Positions 42,363-53,940 of a DNA stretch of 64,000 bases are shown piece by piece (the stretch's first letter is position 1; every line of letters starts with the position of its first letter). Made by a program: the position numbers and the translations under genes. A model generated the notes under the pieces. It was not told where the DNA came from and made no database searches. It saw only the letters and a program-made list of their open reading frames with translations. This DNA comes from Ustulina deusta (lineage: Eukaryota > Ascomycota > Sordariomycetes > Xylariales > Xylariaceae). The DNA is taken from contig JAJNNX010000032.1 in the NCBI GenBank assembly GCA_023159155.1, positions 186,001-250,000 on the forward strand, given 5' to 3'.

Positions 42363-43918
42363 GTGTCGGGTTCTTGTGCCGCCACATATTGCCACGGGAT
42401 ACCTAGATAGTCATGTGGAATTAGTCTGCTTCTTTTGGAAGCATTTTGGCTCGGGATTCCACTGTCTATTCCTTCAGTACTGCAGCTCAGATTCATGGTA
42501 ATACTGAGTACTCATCGCATGTTCCATCCGAACCTTTTCAACGTTGACGTCTTGTCAGTGGATGTGTCACATGGTCCCCATTCCCTAGTTGTTGCTGCCT
42601 AATAATATAGATTATCTGTTTATCCAAGACAATTACCAAGTAGGTTCGCTTCCTGTGGGAAATGTGTCAATATAAATTTCTAAGCCGATGGTGTGTGACC
42701 GATCCAAGGAAGAACCTGTCTGATTGTCCCATCAGTGTCCTCAATGTGATGCATATATCTATCTGTATTGTGGAGCTCCGCGCTTGGTATTTTTGCCTAG
42801 CTCTCGAAAATCTCAATCAAGTGCTCTTGGGCACGCCTTTGATGAGATATAAGGTCATCACCGCTGATATCATAGAAGCTTGCAACAGTAATACAGTTCA
42901 GAATATCCCGTGCTTTGTGTGCACGCAGTTGTAGAGACGGGCGGATATTGTTGCCTACAAATGTTGAAGAGTTGGTATGGAAGCCGCCAGGACTGGAGGT
43001 TTTGGGATCCGAAAATATAATCTCCTATACCATCTGCGACCCATAGGGCGGTGCACCTTCATGTGACCCTTTATCCCACGAAGTCTGGCTAAAGCATTAA
43101 TTCAAGTTGTTATTTAGGACTCATGTACGTCTTCCTCTCCGAGACTGCCCAAGAGAATCAGACTCATAGAGAAGCAGCGCTGCTATCATTTCCCTATTCA
43201 AAATTGTTTGTCTTTTCGAAGCAGACGTCACTGACTACTTGTGGCTCAGCATTTTATTTCAGACTGTGGAGCTCCCCATCGGCATCATATGATGTTGTGT
43301 CCCCCCCAGCTTGAAGCCGGTGCTGGGTGAAATACTGCCTCCCCTCGCCAGGAAACCCTAATGAGATCAATGTAGCTCAATCTTACACCATCACGCGGCA
43401 ATAGGGTAGGTAGTTCGCACTTCGCAGAGATGCTGCTTGTAGATTGCACTCTAAAGGTTCGAAATTCTAGCTGTCTTCCTCCAATCAAATTGAATGCTTT
43501 CCGCCCTCGATCATTACATTCCTGAATGGCTTCGCTTAAAATCAACTTTATTTCAAACTATAACTCATTTGTGGGTATATATAGCTTCCAGTTGAACGCC
43601 ACGATACATAATCTATTACGGAGAAGTAGATCCAAGTAAGCCCTAAGGTCGGATTATTACTACTCTAAAAGATCCCGTATAAACTAGAGGCCTCCTTGAT
43701 TTAGGGGCAAGGAAGCCTTCGTTTTTAATACCCACCTGTATTAACCGCCCGTGTAACCTGCGGTTGCCGCCCCCCACATAGCTAAAGCTACTATATACAT
43801 TGAGTGACAAATACTGAGAATGTGATATACTGTTTTATGATTGTGTTAACACACCAGGGGCTAGAAACTAATAGACCGAGTGTCTCGTAGACCGCCAGAC
43901 CTCGATTCCGAGTCCCGT
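42363..43918. other. Intergenic with repeat copy A
   Basis: 3' end of the phosphoesterase gene and 3' side of the methyltransferase gene. It holds one copy of a 45-nt repeat at 43683-43727. Small ORFs here show no family features. Confidence 0.5.
43683..43727. repeat. 45-nt repeat, copy A
   Basis: This begins actagaggcctccttgattt and continues into a 25-nt core (43703-43727) identical to copy B at 45103-45127. The two copies differ at three positions, all C/T transitions. They lie as direct repeats on either side of the methyltransferase gene. Confidence 0.8.
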
Positions 43919-44749
43919 CTATTTCTTCGCTACGGCGACAACTGCTCGCATCTCCATGATCGTTTCGCCGTTGGCGCCCACCGTGATACCCTCCCCGCTT
44001 TGCAATTGCTCAGCGATGTCATCAATGGTTTCGTCCCAATGATCCTCGTCACTTTGAGACCACCCAGACGGAAGAGAACCAAGGTAGCTCCAAGCCAGCT
44101 GCGCCCACCGCTTCAAGCCATCCGGCGGAACCTTCAAGTGGGCGGTCGTGCTGGTGCAAGCAATGTTTTCGGGCTTGAAGCCACCGACTTGGAGGGTCGC
44201 CCTCAAGTCTGCTTCCTGGAAGTTTTCGGTGGGAAGAAGAGTCGGCATAGGTCCGTCTTTACCACGTGTGCGCCAGTGAGCGCGCTGCAAAGCGCCGACG
44301 TGAGGCATAAAGACCCAGATGGTGGCCACAGCAACACCGCCGGGCTTCAGGGTACGGTGTATCCGTCGAGCAGCTTCGTCGTGATCGCCGAGGCAGTGGA
44401 ATGCGAAGCTCGTGATTGACTGGGTAAACAGGTCGTTATCGAAGGTCAGCCCCTGCGCAGACATGACGGCCGTGGTAACTGGCCAGTTGTTTGCTTTCGC
44501 CAAGCTTTCGACGCCCGTGACGAACTGGGGGTTGATGTCGGTGGCGTGAATGTGAATGCCGGACGGCTTGGTGGCCATAATGGCTTCTGTCACGGCGCCC
44601 GAGCCACAGGCATTGTCGTGGATGACATCTCCCGATTTAAAGGGGGGGATCCGGCTCAGGCAATACTTGGTGGCCGTTTCGCTGACATCGCCCTGGAGCT
44701 CGGCGTGCTCAGCTTGATACTTGGTGATTTGCTTTGGGGCAAATGCCAT
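43919..44749 (-). CDS. UbiE-like SAM-dependent methyltransferase
   Basis: Single exon, 276 aa from the ATG at 44749. A longer open frame upstream lacks family features; MAFAPKQITKYQAEHAELQG is the usual start of this fungal methyltransferase type. Motif I is VIHDNACGSGAVTEAI, with the next acidic strand HATDINPQFV binding the SAM ribose. Motif IV region reads FTQSITSFAFHCLGD and is followed by LKPGGVAVATIW. The C-terminal half carries the substrate cap (WAQLAWSYLGSLPSGW). The family methylates small molecules, often in secondary metabolism; the substrate is unknown. There is no obvious biosynthetic partner adjacent. Two copies of a short repeat flank the gene at 43683 and 45083. Confidence 0.88.
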   Translation of the reverse strand: MAFAPKQITKYQAEHAELQGDVSETATKYCLSRIPPFKSGDVIHDNACGSGAVTEAIMATKPSGIHIHATDINPQFVTGVESLAKANNWPVTTAVMSAQGLTFDNDLFTQSITSFAFHCLGDHDEAARRIHRTLKPGGVAVATIWVFMPHVGALQRAHWRTRGKDGPMPTLLPTENFQEADLRATLQVGGFKPENIACTSTTAHLKVPPDGLKRWAQLAWSYLGSLPSGWSQSDEDHWDETIDDIAEQLQSGEGITVGANGETIMEMRAVVAVAKK

Positions 44750-45082
44750 TTTCGAAAGCGCACGGCAACAGGAATAAGGTAGATACAGGGATGCAAGTAA
44801 GGGATAATATCTGGTGTGAGCCGAGTCTGAAATCGGGCGGCTAATGATCCACACGTCTTTGCAGTATTGAGTAAACTGGGTTGTTGGATTGGGAACAGTG
44901 GTCACTTTTATTGCTTAAGTCGCCTTCTTTGTTGAAAGTAGAAGACAAAAAGCACCTCCTGCATTACTTCCGGTGCCTTATATTGCTGCCTACCTACCGT
45001 TCGCCTTATTTCCTAGTCTGCGCGGCCACCGACATGCGGTTGCTATTCTAGCTTCATTCCCTTGAATGGGGAGATACCTTCC

Positions 45083-45127
45083 ACTAGAGGCCCCTTTGAT
45101 TCAGGGGCAAGGAAGCCTTCGTTTTTA
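45083..45127. repeat. 45-nt repeat, copy B
   Basis: Same orientation as copy A (43683-43727), with a 25-nt identical core. In this copy the flanks actagaggcccct and aggggcct (45127-45135) are near-inverted complements, so the unit may be a remnant of a short inverted-repeat element. Confidence 0.8.
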
Positions 45128-46375
45128 GGGGCCTATACCTTCATTCTTAACAAAGGTTAGCTATGCTCCGAAATTTTCTATATATTATGGCCGGAGGTTT
45201 TCTGCATTACGGAGTAATAAAACAGAAAACCTAACATCAACTTTGGATTGAGTGCAATGAGAAACGAATGTAACAATAGAGTAGAAGATCAAGCCAGGGA
45301 TAGGAGAACGAAAGAGGTTGGTTTTACCTAAATAGGACAATCATGTACCTCGCAATACAACTGGCCTCGCTATACACCGCCGCACGTGCCCACCCAAACG
45401 TTCGCTCGTCGCCGTAGGCGGCGTGTGCGGCTCCTCGCTCCCCGGGGAGGGGAGACGGGGCCGCTGAACCTGTGGAACTGTTGCACCGCCACAATCAGTC
45501 AGCAGAGCACTCACTCCCATCTACCCTTAACGGTTACTTGTTTTACATTGTTACAGCGGCTTAAATTTTCTCCTAGGAAGCTAGACTTAGCTCCCAACAG
45601 ATTGGGATCAGGGTAAGAGAATTACAGGCGGGAGAAGCGTACGAGGTCTATGTGGTTCTAGATGTTTTTCCTCAAAGTAGCGGGTTGTCGACTTCCAAAG
45701 ATCTTGTGGAATGTCACCAAGATTTCGTGGTTAATTTGTGTAACACATTTACAGAATGAAACAGATTATTCGAAGGAGGACAATAGTGTTGAGGCCGTCA
45801 CATTCATCACTTAGACTGAACTAGATTCAGCTCAATGGTTTCAGGCCTTTGCCCGTGCTTCTTGAAGATATTCTGCAAAGTTCATTGATATTTTAGTTTC
45901 CGCCAATTCAATGGTAGTGCCATTGCAACACACAGACCATTGCTGCATCTATCTGGATCCCAGGCCAATAGTAGATCTATTCTATTGTGTTATCTTACTA
46001 TTTATATAATGTGTGGTAAATATGGGGAAAATGGGGAGACAAACCATTCAAGGCCATTGATATACAAGAAAAGCAAGATTGATAACTTAGTACTGTGTTC
46101 AAAGCTTCAGATTACTGCTCCTATTCGGCACTAGAGAGTGTGGCTACGTTGCTAGCTTGCCAGCCTGCTAATATATTGTATTGTGCTCTATTAAGAAACA
46201 AGAAAGCACGTGAGAGATTTTCAATAGAAGAGCTTATTGTATGCTAAATCGGGTGGCGGTTTGATCACATGCATTGGTCGAGTATTGGCTATTATAGCAC
46301 GAACGTGCGTGTTGCTCAATGGGACATTGAGATGGCCCAGGAGTCATGGTGCCATGCCGTACCAAACCAAAGGTC

Positions 46376-46383
46376 TATATAAG
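46376..46383 (+). promoter_or_regulatory. TATA box of SprT-like gene
   Basis: TATATAAG, 425 bp upstream of the chosen ATG at 46801. It places transcription start near 46410 and thus excludes the upstream in-frame ATG at 46354. Confidence 0.45.
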
Positions 46384-46800
46384 AAGGGTGAACAGGCAGG
46401 ATTATCTTTCCTTCCCAACTTCACATTCCATCAAGCTTCGCAGTTGAAGTATAGAACACTCCGCTTCAGAAATACACCATCACGCACTGAACACAGCATC
46501 ATTCACAAACTTAACATTTACATTTCGATACACCATATGCCCATCGTCCTTTGGGGACTTGCCTGTTTGCCTTCTATCAGCCAATTTCACCAGGCACGGC
46601 ACACCTCGCTGTTGCCAGTCTCACGCGCCCCTTACCTCACGCGTCCGCCACCTTTACGCGTTCGACCACATCATCTCATACATCATTCGACCTTGATATA
46701 TTCACCATCTCATATCTCAGTATTTTCCCATCAGAGACACTCTATCCACAACATTCAGAACTCTACAATTATTCACTTAGCTCGCCGTACATCTGAAACC

Positions 46801-48540
46801 ATGGCACCAAAGATATTTCAGAAGTTGATCGGCGCTCGAGGGGGAGCGAATATGGACGCAAGCCAGGATGCGATCATGAATCTGAGCATGAACGCGGATG
46901 CAAACTTACCTCAACACATCAACAACCTCGTTGACAAAATCAAACCATGGAAATACATGGGACTAGATGTAGCAGTGGCCTACTGTTGCGCATTGACACG
47001 CTGGTGGTTCACTCGCAAGCCAAAGCCTGTGCCCGAAGGAGCACATCCAGAGTGGCCGGGGTACACAGGGGTAGGAACCAAGCTGGAATTCAAGCTCAAA
47101 TTTCAGGCGTACACGTCCCAATGTCTCGTCGAGAACACCATTTTCAGCAGCTTTCCAACACACGACGATCGCAACCTCACTCCGAAGCAACTCGCAGCGC
47201 GCGCGCAGATCAAAGAACTGTTCATTGATGTCAAAAATAGCAGGATGCCCTTCAACACGGAGCTGATCGCAAAATTCATGCGCTTGTTCGACCAGTTCTT
47301 CTTCTTTGGGGCCATGGCCAACAACACAATTCCCCATCTCTTCCCTAAGATGTGGGAGACACCGGTCAGAGATCCATTGGAAGATGATCCCAACACGCGT
47401 AAGATACCATGGGGATTCACCAGCGACCGCTATGTTCGCGGATACGGTCCATACTGCCAGATCAACCTCGCTGGCCCGAGTTTCTATATTCTTACCCCGA
47501 GGATAATGACGCCACGTTTCTTCATTGAGACACTCATCCACGAGATGGTGCACGCGTACATCAATCTCTACTTGTGTCGCTGCCAACTCTGCTACTCCGA
47601 CCTGCCCAACACAAGGGGTGTGACCGGCCACGGACCGACTTTCTTGATGCTATTGGACTGCATCGATCGAACCATGCGAACATGGGATATCGGCATGTCG
47701 GGGTTGGTACGGGAAAGAAAATTTGAAAACGGGGTATATCGCCGTATCGATGAAGTTAAGCTGCTCCATCAAAAAGAGGCGACTGTTTACCAGGAGATTA
47801 TGATATCCCCCGCCGCAGGGGAGCAGCAGCCTAACCAAACAGGCGAAATGCCCGCCCCTGAGCCAACAAGAGTGGTGCTCGAGGACCTCGACAAGGCATA
47901 TGGAACAAAGGAGTTCAACGTGGCGCGCGGGCTCCACATCAGAAACCCAGGCGTGAATGTGTACATGCGGAATGCTCGCGTCGGCGGGTCTGTGGTGAAC
48001 ATGTACAAGGTCAAGGAGACATGCGAGATTGTCGAGGAGTTGATCGCGCTCAAGGCCGCCAGGTTCAACATGAAGTCCTGGGCGAAGCGCACTATCCACC
48101 TACCAAGACTGGACACGGAGCGCACTTTCCACTTGCCAAGATTGGACATGAAGAACACCCTTTGCTGGCCACGAAAGAAGAGCGAAGCGACAACCGAGAG
48201 TGACCCCCGCCAGGTGAGTAGCCAGAGCGGAGCGAAGACCAAGAGCAGCCTCCGCCGGCTGGGAAAGAAGACCGAAGCCAAGGTTAAGAGTGTCCTTCGC
48301 CGGGCAGGAAAGAAGAGCGAAGAGACCGGTGAGGTGAAGACCAAGCGGAGCTTTCCCTGGATGGGAAAGAAGACTGAAGAGAAGAGCGAGGCGAAGACCA
48401 AGACCAGCTGCTTCCGCCGGCTGGAAAAGAAAATCGAAAAGAAGATCGAAAAGAAGACCCAAGAGACGGTCGCGAACGGCTTTCGCTGGCTGAAAGAGAG
48501 GGCCGACAAGAAGAAGAAGAAGAGTAGCACCAATGCATGA
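46801..48540 (+). CDS. SprT-like metalloprotease with basic repetitive tail
   Basis: Single exon, 579 aa. The ATG at 46801 sits in a strong context (aaaccatggcacc). The central domain (about residues 120-300) is SprT-like: HEMVHAYINLYLC with HExxH at 247-251 and a third zinc ligand in GHGPTFLMLLD (about H277). A CRCQLCYSDLPN segment lies between them. SprT proteases (Spartan/Wss1 relatives) degrade DNA-protein crosslinks. A second region (EEFNVARGLH, VGGSVVNMYKV) follows. From about residue 425 the tail is a run of Lys/Arg modules built on the theme R-R-L/A/M-GKK-(S/T)-E, for example SLRRLGKKTEAKVK and VLRRAGKKSEETGE, ending KKKKKSSTNA. The classic zinc ribbon of SprT is not evident. Fungal SprT proteins of this kind are little studied. 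Confidence 0.83.
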   Translation: MAPKIFQKLIGARGGANMDASQDAIMNLSMNADANLPQHINNLVDKIKPWKYMGLDVAVAYCCALTRWWFTRKPKPVPEGAHPEWPGYTGVGTKLEFKLKFQAYTSQCLVENTIFSSFPTHDDRNLTPKQLAARAQIKELFIDVKNSRMPFNTELIAKFMRLFDQFFFFGAMANNTIPHLFPKMWETPVRDPLEDDPNTRKIPWGFTSDRYVRGYGPYCQINLAGPSFYILTPRIMTPRFFIETLIHEMVHAYINLYLCRCQLCYSDLPNTRGVTGHGPTFLMLLDCIDRTMRTWDIGMSGLVRERKFENGVYRRIDEVKLLHQKEATVYQEIMISPAAGEQQPNQTGEMPAPEPTRVVLEDLDKAYGTKEFNVARGLHIRNPGVNVYMRNARVGGSVVNMYKVKETCEIVEELIALKAARFNMKSWAKRTIHLPRLDTERTFHLPRLDMKNTLCWPRKKSEATTESDPRQVSSQSGAKTKSSLRRLGKKTEAKVKSVLRRAGKKSEETGEVKTKRSFPWMGKKTEEKSEAKTKTSCFRRLEKKIEKKIEKKTQETVANGFRWLKERADKKKKKSSTNA

Positions 48541-49088
48541 AGAGGTATTGGGGGTTCCAGCAGCACTATATTCCCTATTCTGCGGTGGCAAGACTGGAGA
48601 AGGGTCATTTCACACTGCATCGTGGGAATTCATTGCTTTCGGATAATTAGGGGTGTAACATGAATTTGTCAGGGCGGCCTGACGACTGACTATCGGTGTT
48701 TATGAATTTCGAGGGTTTATGGGCTGTTATGGGCTGTTTCGAGACATCACGATGACATAGATGATTCGGTATTTACATAGCTTTTCCCTCTAGAAATCAA
48801 TGTGTAGATAAACACAGTTATATTATGAAGCACGTCTTATTACACTGTCGCATAGACTAGACTCTGGCATTTGTGCAACAATTCCTATATGTATTGGCAA
48901 CTCTATATCCATCACATCGCGAGCTCATTGTCCCAAGAGCATGTGAAATGCCTTTCCTAGGGCCGAAGAGCTTGTAAGCCATTATTGTTAAAACAAAAAC
49001 TAGCGTTACCAGATCTTTCCGGTATTGTTATATTTAACAATTATTGCTTCTCGGTACTACCAGCTACCACATTACGATGCCTGGCTTT
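48541..49088. other. Convergent intergenic SprT/CHK1
   Basis: 3' ends of both genes; AT-rich, with a gggctgttat repeat near 48720-48735. Nothing coding. Confidence 0.5.
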
Positions 49089-50777
49089 CTAAGTCTCAGG
49101 CTTGAACACGCCATCCTTGCATAATAGCACAACCTTCTTGAAAAAACGTCTCCACTCTAAGGGGTCCCCCTTGAGTTTGACAAAGCGGACCTCGAGAAGC
49201 TCCTGGGATTCGGGAAGATAATACTTATCGATCAAGATCTCGCCATGTAAGCCTTGTTTACGGTCGTCGATAGTCTTAACCCTAAGCGTGGCCACGTGGT
49301 CTCCCTGACCAATATGAGGATGTGTTGACGGCAACGGTACGTTTAAGTTATGCAATGCGTCGCTCAACATCTGTACAAGTAGTTGTGGGGGCATATGTGA
49401 GAAAAAACGTGTGAAAGAATGTGCTGGTACGATATCTCGGAATCTCCTCGCACGCTGTGTTAATGTCATGGGGACAGTAGGTGTCTGTGAGAACTGGCTC
49501 ATTGATGGCTCTTCAGCAAGAGCATCGAAAAAATTAGCCGACTGTGTAGCATTGGGTGGAAGAGATGCGTCAGCCTTCGATATCGGTTGTGTTGAGGATA
49601 TGGCATGCATTCCGAAAGGGCGCAAGGCTGGCCTTTCCCAGTCAAAGAGGACATCGTTGATGGGCGTTTCAGGTTGACTTAGAGCCATCCTGGCGTGGGT
49701 TGAGTGGTTGTCATCGATGTCCATGGCATCTTGCGAGGGCCGTTGGGATGCAGGGGGTTGTTGGCTGAAGTCGATGTGGAGATTTTCAAGCATCTTAGTT
49801 GCTAGATGTATTGGATCGGAAATCTGGCCATCTGCAGCAAGGAACTTATTATTCCGGGTATACCAAGGATGCTGTCGGATTTGAGCAAAAGAGAATCGTT
49901 TTCTAGGCTCGATATTCATCATGCCCCTAAGTAACGAGAGTGCATCGACAGGAATCCTTTCCCAAAGGCTATCGGAGCTGCGGCCGTTCGTCTTCCTATA
50001 TTCCTGGAACTCCCAACTCTGCGTCGTCGGTTCTTCCCATGGTGTATTGCCAACAAGTAGCACAAATAGGATAACGCCACATGACCAGATGTCAACTAGT
50101 TCAGGGGCATATTTGACTACTTCACTAGATCGTTTGGCACAGGCAAGGACTTCGGGAGCGATATAAGGGGGGCTGCCGCACATGGTAGCGCTCAACTTCT
50201 TCTGGCCTTTGTACTCAAACATGGTCGCTAGGCCAAAGTCCGCAAGCTTTAGATTGCCACTCTCTGACATGAGGACATTTTCAGGCTTGAGATCACGATG
50301 AGCCACGCCCTTGGAATGCATGAAACTCACGCCGCTGATGAGTTGAAGAAAGTAGAGGTGTGCGATGTCTTCAGTGACGCCTACGTCAGCCTCAATCTTG
50401 TCGAACAGGTCGCCTCCTTCGGCATATTCCATGGCTATCCATCGCCAAACATGATCCTCACCAGTGGCGAACCATTCAATCACGTTGGGGTGTTGACCGA
50501 TATGAGAATGGAGCGAGACCTCCATAGCAATCTGTTTAGCAGAGATGCGGCCATTTTTGAGAGCATAGCCCTTGTGAATTAACTTGACGGCAAATACGGG
50601 GGAAGATGCATCTAGAGGTACGGCTTTCTTGACACTGAAAGGTGGTCAGCAAGCTAATCAGGGTTTGGGGAAGGATAGTAAAACGCCTCACGATGCATAT
50701 GCTCCTCTTCCTATCGTTCTTGAAATTATTCTGAATGGTAGATCGCTCGGGAGAGGATCTAACTGAGACTGTTCCAT
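49089..50777 (-). CDS. CHK1: Checkpoint kinase CHK1 (2 exons)
   Basis: Minus-strand exons are 50777-50692 and 50634-49089, giving 543 aa. Exon 1 starts MEQSQLDPLPSDLPFRIIS and carries the glycine loop TIGRGAYAS, which splices directly onto VKKAVPLDASSPVFAVKLIH (VAIK lysine). The catalytic loop is VAHRDLKPENVL, the Mg loop LADFGLAT and the activation segment ends MCGSPPYIAPEV. The C-terminal regulatory region contains an SQ/TQ-like stretch (SQPETP, SQFSQTP) and the conserved KA1-like end (ATLRVKTIDDRKQGLHGEIL, then VKLKGDPLEWRRFFKKVV). CHK1 delays mitosis after DNA damage or stalled replication, downstream of the ATR kinase. Length and domain order match fungal CHK1. Confidence 0.95.
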
Positions 50778-51965
50778 ATTGTTCAGCACATTGTTTCACT
50801 TTTTTTTTTCAAGAAAAATGGAGAGATCATTTGGGAAGTCCCCTGACAACACTATGCGAAGGGGGGCAATATAGCTAGAAACAATAATTGCAGCTGTACA
50901 CTACTTAAGAGGGGTTAAACTTACCATACTGCTCGGGTATGCTTGACGCGTCTCGACGCGCCTTGGAAGTCCACTCGGTGCTCAAGGTGGTGTAGGATGC
51001 TAGGGTGGGATTGAGACCAGCCAGCGTTGTTGTTTTGTTTGGGAGTGAAATTATCTGATCGGATTTCGTTGGTTCTGGAGCTTTGGGTTGATCAGGTACT
51101 TGTTCCAGCTTCTCACTGAAGGCGCTTCATGGGCAGCTGCCTATGGTTGGGTTCCTTAGGCACTGCACTGTACCTATGGTCTTGATCAAACTTGGCCCTC
51201 GCGTTGGACCGCATACTTGTGATTGATTGGCCGGAGTTTGAAGATCACCTCCACTCAGGAAATAAATGTACTTGCCTGGTATATATTAGGCTGTAAATGA
51301 GCTAAAAGGTACGGTGTCGGTACCTAGATGTCCAGATACGTACCTTAAATTTGGCGCCGATCTTATCACCAGAGGTCTCATAGTGGGTGGTTGCTAAGGC
51401 CCTGCGGGGGCGGGCAACCGAAGTGCAGGCAGGGGGTCTACACTAATAATAATAATGAGGTCTTGTTGTTTACACCACAAACCATCTGCAATCTGAACTT
51501 GAAGCTGCACTACGGGTTATAAAGTGCCCTTCCCAGTGACTCCCTCATATCGCCGTCAGCTCCTATTCCTAAGACTTTCAAGGTATCCCACCTCCCCAGG
51601 CAGTAGTTCGCACTCGAGCGTATTAGGTTCGTACGCCCTTGCCTCGCATTCGTCGATTTGCTTCGAAGCGCAAACACATCTCCTCGTGTTGGAATCCCAT
51701 AATCAACACAACTAGGTGCTGGTTGGTCGAGGAAGAGTATCGTTGGTGATACATGTATATTGAATGATCTTGCGATTATTCGAGGAAAAGGAATATTTTA
51801 GACTAACAGCCACCGCATTCCAGGCCGACTTTCTTCCTCTTTCATCATCTTCCACACTCCCACTTTCACAACTTGACGAAAACTTTTATCTGTTTATTTA
51901 GCCATAACCGTGGGAGACACGACCTACCTCGAATTTTCAACCAGCAATTGTCATTACAAAACAAA
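50778..51965. promoter_or_regulatory. Divergent promoter CHK1/UBC11
   Basis: Shared promoter of two cell-cycle genes transcribed outward. It has TAGGTACC-type words at about 51165-51180 and 51308-51355 (ggtacggtgtcggtacctag, acgtacctt) and a tandem taataataataa near 51443. No coding feature. Confidence 0.5.
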
Positions 51966-52666
51966 ATGGATTACTCCATGGAGGATTCCCAAAACTCGGC
52001 GCCCGGTAGCGTCCCGGCTGCTAAACTCGGCGGTACTCGAAAGGGCCCTGATGCACAGAGTGTGACCAAGAGGTACGAGTATTCTAGCCCGGTTTTCTCT
52101 ATCGCATGCTCGTGTGTTGAAGAAATTTCCTGATCTAACGCCCACCCGTAGACTACAAACAGAGCTTATGCAGTTGATGACCTCGCCAGCTCCTGGGGTC
52201 TCGGCTTTTCCTTCGGCTGATGGAAACTTGATGTCATGGTCGGCGACAATCGAGGGACCCGACGATACTCCTTACGCCGGCCTTACCTTCAAGCTGTCCT
52301 TTGGATTTCCTTCGAACTACCCCTATGCGCCGCCGACTGTGCTGTTCAAGACGCCCATTTACCACCCGAATGTCGACTTTTCCGGTCGTATCTGCCTTGA
52401 TATCCTGAAAGACAAGTGGACGGCTGCCTACAACGTTCAGACCGTCCTGTTGAGTCTACAGAGTCTTCTCGGGGAGCCCAACAAGTGAGTGTTTGCTCGC
52501 GCTATTGCACTTCCCCTTCTGTACCGATTCTGGGGGTGTCCGAGACTAACTGTTCTTCTGTAGTTCATCGCCGCTGAATGGCGAGGCTGCTGAGCTCTGG
52601 GACAAGGATGCCGAGGAGTTCAAGCGGAAGGTTCTGGGCCGTCACCGCGACATTGATGACGACTAA
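51966..52666 (+). CDS. UBC11: Ubiquitin-conjugating enzyme E2 C (UbcH10 type; 3 exons)
   Basis: Exons are 51966-52072, 52152-52484 and 52564-52666, giving 180 aa. An N-terminal extension ([20 protein letters not shown]) precedes the UBC fold, as in UbcH10/E2-C. The fold reads [58 protein letters not shown] and then the active-site segment [18 protein letters not shown] with the catalytic Cys. It closes with [19 protein letters not shown]. This E2 works with the anaphase-promoting complex to start ubiquitin chains on cyclin B and securin. Introns are at conserved positions in the fold. Confidence 0.95.
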
Positions 52667-53387
52667 GTTTACAAACAAAACGATTGTATTATAGACCGGC
52701 TTTGGGTCTCGAGCATCGCTTGTTTCTATTGGAATTTTGAGAACTATCCACCAGCATCGGAGAACAGGAGTTCATTTGATAACCCCCTACCCTTGCGTGG
52801 GCCCCCATTGTGCCCGGGTTCTTGTTTTGGTATTGCCTATCAGTTTTGCATTTGCGGCTGGGCTTGGTACGGTTGGCATGGATATTCGTTAGCATACTAG
52901 CACGAGATGGGAGACAATAAGTCTACTTGTCAATGACATCACCATGACCTTCAAATTATTTGGTTTTTTTTTTCATGCATAGGATGTGACACAGGAACCG
53001 TGATTCGCAGGTTGTAACTACAAAGAATTGCAGGCCACATTGGTTAGAATGAGTTGGGCGAATGTCCCGCCAAACACTACCGCGCTAGCCACCCCGCCGC
53101 GGTGACTTTATTTCATAGAACAGTATAACCTAGGTAGGCAGGTGTAGGCCGCCTCCCACTCATCACACGGCAGTTCTGTTCGTCGAGCTCGTAGGTGCTC
53201 ACATGTCTTGATTCATCGACTAGTGAGGCTAAATTCCAGAAGCCAGGAGGAACTCCGAAACCATGCCCTACATAAACGTGCCCATCCGGTATCTTCTTCA
53301 TCCGTCTTCCTGTATTGAGTGAAGAAAAGACCCTATTTTGCTCTCTGCTTTGCGCCGTTTCGTTTGATCGTTGGTCGACTATCCTTC
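52667..53387. other. Convergent intergenic UBC11/eL31
   Basis: 3' ends of both genes; a T-rich run at about 52963-52973. No gene seen. Confidence 0.5.
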
Positions 53388-53940
53388 TTATTCCTCTACG
53401 ACAACCGTCACCAGACCCTTGGGGTTCTTAACATTGACGGCCTGGACGTAGCTGTAGAGCTTCTCCTTGGCATCCTCCTCGTCGTTTCGCCTACGGCTGA
53501 TGCGGATGCGTAGTCTGTATGGGACACCCTTGATACCTTGCTCCCAGACCTTCTTGTTCAGCTGGGGGTCTAGGCGGACATCAGAGGTACCCTGCGAATT
53601 TGTGTGTTAGTTCCAGTTCCGGTACTCATACATGGCCACTGGGGTCATCGATCCGAATCGCAAGGACCATGATAGGAATATGCAGGACAGAAGGATTGTC
53701 GTACCATAGCCTGCTCTGCAAAAGCCTTGATCTCCTTGATGGCGCGAGGGGCCCGCTTCTTGAAAGTCACGCCATGCAGCTTTCCAAATCGTCAGCATTT
53801 CTCGCTTGTATGATCTTGCCGTCATCTTCGTGTGCGTGGCGGGCGGGTTGACGTACTCTCTTGTGTAGGTGGATGGTGTACTCGCGAGCAACGACCTGCT
53901 CGATGGCGGATTTCGCGGGCTTCTTTCCCTTGGACGACAT
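53388..53940 (-). CDS. RPL31: 60S ribosomal protein eL31 (3 exons)
   Basis: Minus-strand exons are 53940-53857, 53779-53705 and 53591-53388, giving 120 aa. The joined protein begins [20 protein letters not shown] and continues [59 protein letters not shown], then [20 protein letters not shown], ending VTVVVEE. All are eL31 signatures. It sits near the polypeptide exit tunnel of the large subunit. The coding sequence is split by two introns (GTACGT and GTACGA donors), typical for fungal ribosomal protein genes. The 5' region has abundant CCTACCTA/TAGGTACC words. Confidence 0.96.

Larger units (their letters stand above)
44750..46800. other. Intergenic with repeat copy B and SprT promoter
   Basis: Promoter of the methyltransferase gene, repeat copy B (45083-45127), then about 1 kb of AT-rich sequence, and a TATA box for the SprT-like gene at 46376-46383 followed by a leader of roughly 390 nt. 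The frame of the SprT gene is open through most of this leader, but the TATA position argues it is untranslated. Confidence 0.5.

Noticed and set aside
46237..46800. In-frame 188-codon extension before the SprT-like ATG
   Set aside because: It begins with TTG, contains a TATA box at 46376 and has the composition of a leader; the ATG at 46801 is in the best context.
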